Assembly (NCBI GenBank): GCA_017456805.1
Contig: JAFTIQ010000034.1
Coordinates: 146,622 to 210,621, forward strand
Direction: 5' to 3'
DNA length: 64,000 nt
Origin: Lentisphaeria bacterium
Lineage (GTDB): Bacteria; Verrucomicrobiota; Lentisphaeria; Victivallales; UBA1829
Shown here: positions 54,218 through 62,085 of the stretch, piece by piece
How the letters are laid out: each line of letters opens with the position of its first letter
Position numbering within the stretch: the stretch's first letter is position 1
Made by a program: the position numbers and the translations under genes
The notes under the pieces: model-generated
Told to the model about the DNA's origin: nothing
The model's input: only the letters and a program-made list of their open reading frames with translations
The model's database searches: none

Positions 54218-55591
54218 TTATTTGACAATCCTTGTTTCAATATCCATGTTCCGGCAGAGATCAGCAAGCGCATCTGCCTGATCTCCATACATTAGCGCAT
54301 AATGATGTTCCCAGCCGTTATTGATAACCTCATTCCGGATCGCATCACAGCCGGCATCGAACTTGATCTTGAGGGGATTTCCCCGGACAAACAGATCTGT
54401 ATCGAGACCGGTCCCTGTTGCGATCAGCATCCGGAAGCCTTCTCCATCCCGGGTTTCGCCCAGACGGGCAAGGGTCACTCTGCCAGGTTTCAGGGGGAAC
54501 TCATTGGTAACGCCTTTCACACCGCCGCCTTCCACTGTTGCACTGCAGCGCAATTCCGGTTGGAATCCGGGTTTGCAGAGCTTGCAGGGAGCAGCCCCGC
54601 AATGCCACGCAACACCATATTCCCCTTCTGCAACAATCAAATCGCAGAAGAACGGATAATCATCGGAAATGATCTGCCCGATCCGCATCATCACAGCTCC
54701 GTAAACATCCCCTTCGCAGGCTGTCAGAAATCCGTGATTCGTCAAATGTCCAATGGTGGAACAAACCGCGATCCCGTAAAGATCATTCAATATAACTTCC
54801 GGCCAGCACCGCATGGCAAACGTATCCACCAGGAATTTCTCTTTCAGCTTTTTTACCGCGCCGAACAGACGGGCAGATTTTTCCAGCTGACCTTCCCTGG
54901 GTCCATCGGTGGGATGGCAGGGGGCATCGGAAAGAATCGTATCTTCCGCAGCCTGAACTTCTTCGGGCGTCAGTTGCTCAGCCGTCGTAAAAAGTTCATG
55001 CTGAGTAATGATCTTGACTTCCGGACCGAGTTTGCGCCGCAAAAGCATCTCCGAACAGCAGCTGGTGTAAAACCCGGGAACACGCCCGCCAATCAAACCG
55101 ATCCGCATCCGCTGAAGCATTTTCATCGCACGGGCAACACGGATTGCCTGCTTCAAAAGCGCAACTGCCTTCTCCGTACCAGGCTCCGCATGCACATGGA
55201 AATAGGGAATATGCAAACGCCACATGTGATGAGCATTCATGTTTGCAGCACAGAATGAATTATTCTGCAAACGCCCGCCCTGCGGATCCGGTTCCGGCAT
55301 ACTCCAAAGCACCACAGGAATATTCAACCGCTGCGCATACATGGGAGGAACAACGCCAAGAGAAAATGTCATAAAATGGGTAATCAGAAGATCCGGCTGC
55401 AGTTTCTCAATTTCTTCCAGATTCGCAACTGCCTCATCTTCAAGGGTCAGCATCTTATCTCCGCCGATCACCTCCACTCCGGGCAGGCTCTTGAGAAAAT
55501 CCAGCGCAGATGCACGGTTCGATTCCAGTTTTTCATTGGTCCAGTTGACTTTCGAAAGCGGCAAGTAACAGATCTTAAATGTTTGGTCCAT
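54218..55591 (-). CDS. L-fucose/L-arabinose isomerase-like protein
   Basis: 457 residues from ATG 55591 (AAGGGAG upstream). Fold and motifs of the FucI/AraA superfamily: LLITHFMTFSLGVVPP, VVLWSMPEPDPQGGRLQNN, RIGLIGGRVPGFY, and the C-terminal sheet with GVAWHCGAAPCKLC and TVEGGGVKGVTNEFPLKPG. It probably interconverts an aldose and a ketose; the characteristic metal ligands lie in the middle but cannot be pinned down here. It lies 12 bases before iolB. Many such proteins in glycan loci are not fucose isomerases, so the substrate is open. Confidence 0.75.
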   Translation of the reverse strand: MDQTFKICYLPLSKVNWTNEKLESNRASALDFLKSLPGVEVIGGDKMLTLEDEAVANLEEIEKLQPDLLITHFMTFSLGVVPPMYAQRLNIPVVLWSMPEPDPQGGRLQNNSFCAANMNAHHMWRLHIPYFHVHAEPGTEKAVALLKQAIRVARAMKMLQRMRIGLIGGRVPGFYTSCCSEMLLRRKLGPEVKIITQHELFTTAEQLTPEEVQAAEDTILSDAPCHPTDGPREGQLEKSARLFGAVKKLKEKFLVDTFAMRCWPEVILNDLYGIAVCSTIGHLTNHGFLTACEGDVYGAVMMRIGQIISDDYPFFCDLIVAEGEYGVAWHCGAAPCKLCKPGFQPELRCSATVEGGGVKGVTNEFPLKPGRVTLARLGETRDGEGFRMLIATGTGLDTDLFVRGNPLKIKFDAGCDAIRNEVINNGWEHHYALMYGDQADALADLCRNMDIETRIVK

Positions 55592-55607
55592 CTTTGACTC
55601 CCTTCTA

Positions 55608-56507
55608 TCAATGTTGTTGCAAAAACTCATCTACTTCTTTTCTGGATGGAATTCCCGCGCGGCCGCCAAGCTTCAAACACTTGATCGCAGAAACCGCCGA
55701 GGCAAATCTCATACACTCCATCAAATCCTGTGTTTCCAGATATCTTACCCCGAACGCAGCATGGTATACATCCCCTGCTCCGGTGGTATCCACAGGCTCA
55801 ATCTTGAACGCCGGACAATGCAGGATTTTTCCGTGATCCAGCATCAGAGACCCTTGTTCTCCCATGGTCAAACCGGTAACAGGCGCGCCGATCTCTCCAA
55901 GCTTCAGCAAAGCCTTCTCCAGATCCGTTTCTCCTGTGTATTGACGGGCAAACAGTTCAGATGCGATCAGGATCGTAACATAAGGCAGCAGCTCCGGCAC
56001 ACCGTCACGCAGCGTTCCGGCATCAAGATTCACGATCACCCCATGTTTTTTTGCCTCTTTTGCTGCCGCAAGAGCAGCCTTGGGATTATGTCCGTCAATA
56101 TGAAGTATTTTTGCATTGCGGATCAATTCCGGATCCACCTCATCCGCCTGCAGCTCTTTCAGTGTTCCGCGGGTCCAGGCAACACTCCGTTTCCCCGTAG
56201 ACTGTTCGATCCAGCAATAAGCAATCGCCGAAGCCGCCCCGGGACGGATCACCATTCCATCCGTGGAAACCCCTTCCATCTCAAAATCACTGATAATCCG
56301 TTTCCCCGGATCATCATCACCAACAATTCCCACAAATGCCGCGCTGACTCCAAGCCGGGCAGCCGCAACCGCAGCAGTCGCAGCCGGACCGCCCCCCTGC
56401 ACCAGATGTTCCAGCATCTGCAATTTATTATCAATCGGGATCTCCGGCAGAACCGCAAGATAATCGTTGCTGCAAAATCCCAATCCTACAAAATCTGCTT
56501 TTCTCAT
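55608..56507 (-). CDS. PfkB family sugar kinase
   Basis: 299 residues from ATG 56507 (GGGAGAA upstream). Ribokinase fold: VQGGGPAATAAVAAARLG near residue 35, then IKMLGIVGDDD-like FVGIVGDDDPGKRI, and the ATP/catalytic motif EPVDTTGAGDVYHAAFGV with the base Asp. First gene of the 11-gene operon, diverging from the DeoR regulator. Next to IolB it may act as 5-dehydro-2-deoxygluconokinase (IolC), though it could serve another sugar. Confidence 0.88.
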   Translation of the reverse strand: MRKADFVGLGFCSNDYLAVLPEIPIDNKLQMLEHLVQGGGPAATAAVAAARLGVSAAFVGIVGDDDPGKRIISDFEMEGVSTDGMVIRPGAASAIAYCWIEQSTGKRSVAWTRGTLKELQADEVDPELIRNAKILHIDGHNPKAALAAAKEAKKHGVIVNLDAGTLRDGVPELLPYVTILIASELFARQYTGETDLEKALLKLGEIGAPVTGLTMGEQGSLMLDHGKILHCPAFKIEPVDTTGAGDVYHAAFGVRYLETQDLMECMRFASAVSAIKCLKLGGRAGIPSRKEVDEFLQQH

Positions 56508-56634
56508 TTTTATTCTCCCGCTTCTCATTGTTCTGTGCTAATATATCTTTCCCAAGATAGAAAATCAAGGCAGAAAAAAGAGAAAATATGATAAATAAAT
56601 GATCAATAATGAGAAATTCTAAAATTTTATCATT

Positions 56635-56666
56635 TTTTCGCAATTTAAACTTGTTTTTTGCGAAAA
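56635..56666. promoter_or_regulatory. Inverted-repeat operator between the catabolic operon and the DeoR gene
   Basis: TTTTCGCAA (56635-56643) and TTGCGAAAA (56658-56666) form perfect 9-base arms separated by 14 bases. It lies 46 bases before the DeoR start and in the divergent control region of the 11-gene operon, a natural site for the DeoR protein. Confidence 0.6.
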
Positions 56667-56712
56667 GCGGAATTATATTTTCCCGTAACAAAAAATGCGG
56701 GAAAGGGATCTC

Positions 56713-57429
56713 ATGAAAAAAATCAGAACTTACGCCATCGTCGATTACTTGAAACAGAAAAAATACTGTACCATTGAAGAATTGACCGAACGTTTTCATG
56801 TCTCTACCGCAACCATGTACCGCGACATCGCGGAGCTCTCTTCCAGAGATGTTATACGAAAAGTGCATGGCGGAATCGCATTTCAGGATCGTCAGTCCGA
56901 ACTGAGATTCCCATTGAGCCATCCCTTCCAGGAACGAATCAACTGGAACTGTGAAAAAAAACAATTGATCGCAGAGGAGGCAATGAAACGGATCTGCGAA
57001 AATGATATCCTTTTCCTGGACTCCTCAACAACCGTCTATTTCCTCGCAAAATTATTGGAAAATTCCAACTTTTCAAGCCTTACGATCGTAACAAATTCTG
57101 TCATGATCATTCAGGACTTTTACAAATTCCCGTCCCACTATGTCCGGATCGGATTAGGCGGCAGCTTTGATGTTCAGCTCAATGCATTTCTCGGTCAGGC
57201 AACTCTTCGGGAGCTGGAATATCTGGAAATTTCCAAAGCCTTTGTTTCCGCCTTCGGGGTCGATGACGATAAAGTCACAACCAATCATGAATATCATGCC
57301 GGCTTGCTCATGAAAGTCCTGGAAATCGCACGGCAGAAATATCTTCTGATTGATAAAACAAAGCTGAACCGGACAGGCCTTTTCAAAGTGATCCCCGGAA
57401 AAGCCTTCGATGAAATTGTAACAGATTGA
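56713..57429 (+). CDS. DeoR family transcriptional regulator
   Basis: 238 residues from ATG 56713 (AAAGGGA upstream; an ATG at 56695 has no clear site). The N-terminal winged helix has CTIEELTERFHVSTATMYRD and VIRKVHGGIAF, followed by the DeoR sugar-phosphate sensor domain (DILFLDSSTTVYFLAKLL, LTIVTNSVMI, ISKAFVSAFGVDDD). It likely represses the divergent 11-gene operon and is released by a phosphorylated intermediate. The operator candidate is at 56635-56666. Confidence 0.9.
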   Translation: MKKIRTYAIVDYLKQKKYCTIEELTERFHVSTATMYRDIAELSSRDVIRKVHGGIAFQDRQSELRFPLSHPFQERINWNCEKKQLIAEEAMKRICENDILFLDSSTTVYFLAKLLENSNFSSLTIVTNSVMIIQDFYKFPSHYVRIGLGGSFDVQLNAFLGQATLRELEYLEISKAFVSAFGVDDDKVTTNHEYHAGLLMKVLEIARQKYLLIDKTKLNRTGLFKVIPGKAFDEIVTD

Positions 57430-57588
57430 CCTCTAAGCAGATCCAAAAAAAGAAATGTGCCGAATCAAAAACAGAATAAGATGAGGCAATTTCAAACAGA
57501 AAATTTTTTCGCTGTAAAACTTGAAAAAAATATATTCGGAATTATTGTATCTCCGTTTGAAAATCTCAAAAAGCAAAGGAAATCCATT

Positions 57589-58524
57589 ATGGGTAGAAAA
57601 GTTCTGATCTTCGGTGCGACCGGTGAAATCGGCGGCAGAATCGCTCAACTTGCAGTAATGGCTGGACACGAAGTTTACGGTGCAGCCCGCGGGAAATATG
57701 AAAATGATCTGGTGGATCTTACCGGGGTAAAAATGCTCACCGGAGATAAACAAGATGAAGCGTTCCTCCGTGACGTCTGCGCCCCGATCAAACCGGATGT
57801 CGTGATCGATACCGTTCCAAAAATCACGTCTGTCGATCTCTACATGAAATACTTCCCTTCCGTTTCAAACGTTCTTTTCTGCAGCTCCACAGGGACATTC
57901 GTTCCTTTGCAGCATTTCCCTGCAAATGAACAACATCCGTGGCGTCTGCAAACCCCGTTCAACTTCTACGATCAGTGTCAGCGCGATGATTATGCCTTCC
58001 GCATGTATCATGAAAAAGGGTTCCCGATTACGATTTTCCGTCCCACAAATATCATTGGTCCCGGACGGATCCCCCTGGAACTCTGGGGAGCGCGTGATAT
58101 CAAATTTTTCCAGATGCTCAAAGCCTCTCAGCCCATCACGATTGCACCTTGCGAAGATATTCTTCTCCAATCCGGATACAACTGGGATCTGGCAAGTGCT
58201 TTTGTCAAAGCTATTGATAAACCTGATCTGATCCGCGGCGAATTATTTATTATTTCCTGCGCAAAAGCGATTACCCTCGGAGAATATCTGAAAACTGCAA
58301 TGGAATACTTGGGAAGCAAATCAGAAATTTCTCATTGTCCCGCTGAAAATCTCAAAGATATCTATCCGGAAGTAACGATGAAATGGCGCATGGAATTTTT
58401 ACTTCTTCACATGTGTTTTGATATTTCTAAAGTTCGGAATGTTCTTGGTTATCAACCCACTAAGACTGTACAGGAAAGTCTGGTTGAAACGCTCGAATGG
58501 TGTGAACGGATCGGAAAACTTTAA
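57589..58524 (+). CDS. NAD(P)-dependent epimerase/dehydratase-like protein
   Basis: 311 residues from ATG 57589 (AAGGAAA upstream). Rossmann fold of the extended SDR group: LIFGATGEIGGRIAQLAVMAG at the start, then CSSTGTFVPLQHFP and a TIFRPTNIIGPGR stretch. The catalytic Tyr-X3-Lys pair is not obvious (the corresponding region is NFYDQCQRDDYAF), so it may be an atypical SDR without the usual chemistry. It lies 159 bases after deoR, with a terminator downstream. Confidence 0.8.
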   Translation: MGRKVLIFGATGEIGGRIAQLAVMAGHEVYGAARGKYENDLVDLTGVKMLTGDKQDEAFLRDVCAPIKPDVVIDTVPKITSVDLYMKYFPSVSNVLFCSSTGTFVPLQHFPANEQHPWRLQTPFNFYDQCQRDDYAFRMYHEKGFPITIFRPTNIIGPGRIPLELWGARDIKFFQMLKASQPITIAPCEDILLQSGYNWDLASAFVKAIDKPDLIRGELFIISCAKAITLGEYLKTAMEYLGSKSEISHCPAENLKDIYPEVTMKWRMEFLLLHMCFDISKVRNVLGYQPTKTVQESLVETLEWCERIGKL

Positions 58525-58541
58525 TTTTCAAAGCAACGATC

Positions 58542-58570
58542 GGGCGGTTTCTCAACCGCCCAAATTCTTT
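58542..58570 (+). terminator. Intrinsic terminator after the epimerase gene
   Basis: GGGCGGTT (58542-58549) pairs with AACCGCCC (58554-58561), then AAATTCTTTT. It also marks the end of ordinary sequence before the accessory region. Confidence 0.75.
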
Positions 58571-58625
58571 TCATCTCTCCGGCAAAAAACTCCATATTTC
58601 AAGCCGCCCCGGGCGCTGCCATCCA

Positions 58626-60209
58626 TCATTCACAACTTGTCATAATGACAAATATGATAAAGATAAAAAATACCGTACACCCGATACTCGTTGCCTTTTT
58701 ACTGGTTTTGGCCTGATACATTTGGTATTTTGCATTCAAATTTCCGCATGAGTTAAGAGTCGCATTCGACTGCATAAGAATCCGGTCAACATCCGCAGCA
58801 CTTAGATCCGGACGGTTCATAAGGCAGAGTTCATTATTAATACAATCGGATAATCTTCGGCAGAGAGGCGATTCCTTAAATAATTTTTGCTCTATAAGAA
58901 GATTTTTCTTGAGCAAATTCAAGCGTTCAGGTGCACTTTTTCTGATCATCTCAATCCGTTTTTGCTCCTGATCCGCCCTGATTCGCTGTTTTTCCTGATG
59001 GATTCGTTCCTGCTCCTGACAAATCCACGCCAACTCATCTTTCAGATTTTCATCAGCAAACTGCTGCGCAAGTCTGAAGTTAGACGCCCTCTGAATCTCA
59101 AGGAATTCAGACAGCCTCTCTTTGTCCGGCACTTTCAATTTTGCCTGAAGAAGAAAGTAATATCCCCATCCGTCTTCCGGATTTTGATCAAGATAACGCT
59201 GCAAACAAGATTCCGCACCTGCGTAATCTCCGCTGATAATCAAAATTTCAGCTCGCCTGCGCAAGCTTAATGCAGATGATTTCTCCGATGAAAAATCATC
59301 CGGTTTAGGATCCTCTTTTTTACAAACTTTCTGAATTCCCCGCAAAACATCCTGCACAAAACCGATTCGTCCCATGTCCTGCGCTTGAAATAATGACAAT
59401 TCCTCCGGAATATCGTAGGCATCCATATCTTTATAACAGGGAATCAGAAGCCGTTTCCGGTCTTTTTTCATCAATTCCAGGTAGCGGGACCACTCATTCC
59501 GAACCCAGACAGCTTCGAAATATTCTTTCTTCGAACCCACAACCAACATCACTTTGGCGGAATTCAACGCCGCAAAAATATATGGCTCATACTGCTGTCC
59601 GAGTTTGGATTCCAAGGTAACCCGGGAGAAAAAGACTTTGTACCCGGCATCGGTCAACTCATAATAAATTTCCTGAGCTATCACAGAATCCTTTGTCCGA
59701 CGTCCATAATCATCGGATTCTTTATAGCAGATGAACACGTCAAAAGGCTGTTCCTGCGAGGAAATGGCGAGGATCCCCTTTTGGATTTCTGAAATTTTTC
59801 TGGCTTCGTTTTCATAAATCTGCCGTTCAGCATATCCGGCATGTTCCAGTGCAGAAAGATAATCGGCATCGGAAAGAATGGAATCATAACTCATTCGATG
59901 ACAAGTCGGGATCCGTTCATGACTTGCGGGATCTTCCACATATTCGATTCCATAACGGGAGAGGACGAGCCCCCAATATGCCTCAGAATCTTCCGGGTTT
60001 GCGGTGATATATTGTTCATAGACTTGAACAGCCTTGCCGTAATCATGAATTTTACGGAAATGTTCCGCCCGGTTATAAAGATTTTCCAACCGTTCATCGG
60101 AGACTTTCGGGAACGTAATCAACGTTCCGCAATATTCGCAAGTACCGCTTGCGGTATTTTCCGGCAGATTGAGTTCACCGCCGCACATTTTACATTGAAT
60201 TCGAGCCAT
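58626..60209 (-). CDS. TIR-domain protein with N-terminal zinc ribbon and C-terminal membrane anchor
   Basis: 527 residues. Residues 5-30 are a zinc ribbon (CKMCGGELNL and CEYCGTLI). Residues 45-75 look TPR-like. A TIR domain spans about 155-285: FDVFICYKESDDYGRR, AGYKVFFSRVTLESKLGQQYEP, AALNSAKVMLVVGSKKEYFEA, WVRNEWSRYLEL. The Glu in the YEPYIFAAL region sits where the catalytic Glu of NAD-consuming TIRs is found. Further TPR-like and charged coiled-coil stretches follow, and about 20 hydrophobic residues at the C-terminus form a membrane anchor. RBS AAGGA. The family is widespread in gut bacteria. Whether it signals stress or acts against phage is not known. Confidence 0.85.
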   Translation of the reverse strand: MARIQCKMCGGELNLPENTASGTCEYCGTLITFPKVSDERLENLYNRAEHFRKIHDYGKAVQVYEQYITANPEDSEAYWGLVLSRYGIEYVEDPASHERIPTCHRMSYDSILSDADYLSALEHAGYAERQIYENEARKISEIQKGILAISSQEQPFDVFICYKESDDYGRRTKDSVIAQEIYYELTDAGYKVFFSRVTLESKLGQQYEPYIFAALNSAKVMLVVGSKKEYFEAVWVRNEWSRYLELMKKDRKRLLIPCYKDMDAYDIPEELSLFQAQDMGRIGFVQDVLRGIQKVCKKEDPKPDDFSSEKSSALSLRRRAEILIISGDYAGAESCLQRYLDQNPEDGWGYYFLLQAKLKVPDKERLSEFLEIQRASNFRLAQQFADENLKDELAWICQEQERIHQEKQRIRADQEQKRIEMIRKSAPERLNLLKKNLLIEQKLFKESPLCRRLSDCINNELCLMNRPDLSAADVDRILMQSNATLNSCGNLNAKYQMYQAKTSKKATSIGCTVFFIFIIFVIMTSCE

Positions 60210-60324
60210 AAAATATCCTTATTATAAAATAAAGTTTAGGTACTATATATCTGAGAATGAATAATTTCAATTGAAAAGCATCATTTCATGGATTTTTTAC
60301 GGATTTTTTTTATTAAAGAGAATA

Positions 60325-60465
60325 TTATTCAGATTTTTCCGAACAGAATTGGCTAAAGAAAGCCTTTTCATCGTCAAAAGCGAAAACGCCATTATTTTCC
60401 GAGACAAATTCCCGCATAATTTCCGGAACATCATTGATTCCGCCAACATTCACTTGAATAGCCAT
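60325..60465 (-). CDS. Small 46-codon gene upstream of the TIR gene
   Basis: ATG 60465 with AGGTGG five bases upstream, stop TAA at 60325. It encodes a 46-residue acidic peptide, beginning MAIQVNVGGINDVPEI, with normal codon use and no gaps. It lies 115 bases before the TIR gene on the same strand. No homologue is recognised. A role as partner or sensor of the TIR protein is a guess. A plus-strand frame through the same bases has no ribosome site and is judged a shadow. Confidence 0.6.
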   Translation of the reverse strand: MAIQVNVGGINDVPEIMREFVSENNGVFAFDDEKAFFSQFCSEKSE

Positions 60466-60581
60466 GCCATCCACCTTTCACTTCTTTTGTTGTTAATCGC
60501 CCGGCACATTACCGACCGCGAAAGCTGAACATTTCAACTTTCTCATAAACAAAACATGTCAAATTTTCCGGAATTCAGGCA

Positions 60582-60609
60582 CAAAAAAAGCCGGGAGGAT
60601 ATCCCGGCT
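60582..60609 (-). terminator. Intrinsic terminator of the membrane/PLD-like pair
   Basis: AGCCGGGA (60589-60596) pairs with TCCCGGCT (60602-60609). On the minus strand seven T follow. It lies 27 bases beyond the stop of the membrane gene. The 115 bases between the terminator and the small gene are empty apart from a TTGACA at 60560-60570. Confidence 0.85.
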
Positions 60610-60636
60610 GGTAACTGGTTACAAATTGTAGGCAGT

Positions 60637-61236
60637 TTATTTTTCCTTTTCACTATCTTCTGAAGAGCTTTTATTATTTTGTTTTTCAGAAATTTCTTTC
60701 ATAACGGCTTGTGCAACATCTAACGTAACCAGATGTTCTTTTGTCACATTGTCCAATCTTTTTTTGCTTTTATATGTCGCTATCGGATATAAACTCCAGA
60801 AAAGCAAAAAAATTATTGTTGGTAACAGCAAAAATAATGTCCAATAGTAATATTGTTTCACAAAATCTGAACCTGAAAAGACGATAATAACACCTGTTAA
60901 AAAAGCAAAAATAGAAAAACAATGCTGAAAAACACAAGATATCTTATCAAGTATTTTTCTGTGAAATGCTATTGTATCCTCAACAACCATAGCACATTTA
61001 TGTATTTTCAAACAATCCAACTCACATGATTCAGATTTATCAGCAAAAAGTTCCCTTACCTTAGATTTGCAATCTTCTTCTGAAATCTCTACCGGTCTTA
61101 ATTTTTCTCTCAAGTCTCTTTGCAACTTAAATAAGAAACGCCTACGAACCCTTGAAAAAGAAAACATTGTATTCAATGCAAAACAAAATGTTAAAAAATC
61201 AACAAAAGATTCTTTAGCAAAAAGCCAGGAACTCAT
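60637..61236 (-). CDS. Small membrane protein of unknown function, partner of the PLD-like gene
   Basis: 199 residues. A hydrophobic N-terminus is followed by a basic stretch (FSRVRRRFLFKLQRDLREK), a soluble helical middle with His-Arg-Lys residues, and two clear transmembrane helices (about 110-130 and 137-158). The tail is charged and ends EDSEKEK. The size and two-helix layout recall SLATT/S-4TM-like effector proteins of nucleotide-linked defence systems, but the resemblance is weak and is inference. It is 15 bases after the PLD-like gene with AAGGAG, in a strongly AT-rich stretch unlike the rest of the window. Confidence 0.6.
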   Translation of the reverse strand: MSSWLFAKESFVDFLTFCFALNTMFSFSRVRRRFLFKLQRDLREKLRPVEISEEDCKSKVRELFADKSESCELDCLKIHKCAMVVEDTIAFHRKILDKISCVFQHCFSIFAFLTGVIIVFSGSDFVKQYYYWTLFLLLPTIIFLLFWSLYPIATYKSKKRLDNVTKEHLVTLDVAQAVMKEISEKQNNKSSSEDSEKEK

Positions 61237-61251
61237 TTTTTTACGAACTCC

Positions 61252-61731
61252 TTATGCGGATAAATCAGCAAAAAATTCATCTAAATTTTTTGCAAGTTCC
61301 TTACAGTTTGCACTGGCGATAGCTCTTCTTTCTTCAGCATTTTCTTCAAAACGAAACATTTTGCTGTCAGCAACAATAAAATTACATTTTACGTCAGATC
61401 CGAGATTTTCTCGAACGCTAACTTTGAGCAAATTTATCAATCTGTAAAGTTCAGATGTTTTATCAACTTCCTGCTGTGTTATGATAGAAATGTTTACATC
61501 CCGGCAAATAGCTTTCAAAAAAGCATTGCGAATACGCTCTTTATCCCAAACATCAGAAGATAAATGTGTGCAAAAGATTTTTACATCATGTTTTGCGTGA
61601 AGTAAAATTTCCTCAATAATAGCAGCAGAATGCTCTTTGCTGCTGTTAGGAAACAAATCTTCTGAATTTTGATCAAACAGACGTTTGACCATAGCATGAT
61701 ATTTTGATATTTGCTCTTTGTTCACTTCCAT
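61252..61731 (-). CDS. PLD-like-fold hypothetical protein
   Basis: 159 residues from ATG 61731 with GAGG upstream; a TTG two codons earlier is less likely. The pattern AIIEEILLHAKHDVKIFCTH, VNISIITQQEV and FIVADSKMFRFEENAEERRA followed by a helix is like the C-terminal half of phospholipase D-type regulators that have lost the HKD motif (no His-X-Lys is visible). It probably binds something rather than cutting. It forms a tight two-gene unit with the membrane protein. GC content is low, suggesting transfer. Confidence 0.6.
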   Translation of the reverse strand: MEVNKEQISKYHAMVKRLFDQNSEDLFPNSSKEHSAAIIEEILLHAKHDVKIFCTHLSSDVWDKERIRNAFLKAICRDVNISIITQQEVDKTSELYRLINLLKVSVRENLGSDVKCNFIVADSKMFRFEENAEERRAIASANCKELAKNLDEFFADLSA

Positions 61732-61851
61732 TTTCAACCTCTTTTATGTTGCTGACTTATCAGAAAAAGTCAACCACCATAATAGACACCGCAAAAATGA
61801 AAATTCAAGTTCTGTGTTTGAAAAATTTTGAAAAAAGTCTGAAAAGCAATC

Positions 61852-62085
61852 TCACTCCACGATCCGAACACATCCGGCATCTGTCAATTCGTCAGACGGT
61901 TTTGCAATTATAACAGGACTATCTGGCAACTTATTACCATTCCGGTCGCAAAACACCATTTCATCATCACCATTTGAAAGTTCTTTTACAACAAGCAAAA
62001 AATGATCTTGGTACTTCCATAAACTCAAAGATTCATGAAAGCATGGAGTGCATTCTTTATAATTAATTGTAATCTTGCTGCTCAT
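61852..62085 (-). CDS. Small protein coupled to the MuF-like toxin candidate, possible immunity protein
   Basis: 77 residues. It starts MSSKITINYKECTPCFHESL and has an alternating beta-strand pattern (FLLVVKELSNGDDEMVFCDRNG). The start overlaps the stop of the MuF-like gene by four bases, the layout of toxin-immunity pairs. No family is recognised. The gap 61738-61851 is AT-rich and empty. Confidence 0.55.
   Translation of the reverse strand: MSSKITINYKECTPCFHESLSLWKYQDHFLLVVKELSNGDDEMVFCDRNGNKLPDSPVIIAKPSDELTDAGCVRIVE

Noticed and set aside
44757..56507. Standard myo-inositol iol operon
   Set aside because: IolB is clear, but IolD is absent and NagA, NagB, a FucI-like isomerase, an FGGY kinase and an FAD/Fe-S oxidase do not belong to that pathway.
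60271..60528. 85-codon plus-strand frame in the TIR upstream region
   Set aside because: No ribosome site; the opposite strand has a better-supported 46-codon gene in the same place.
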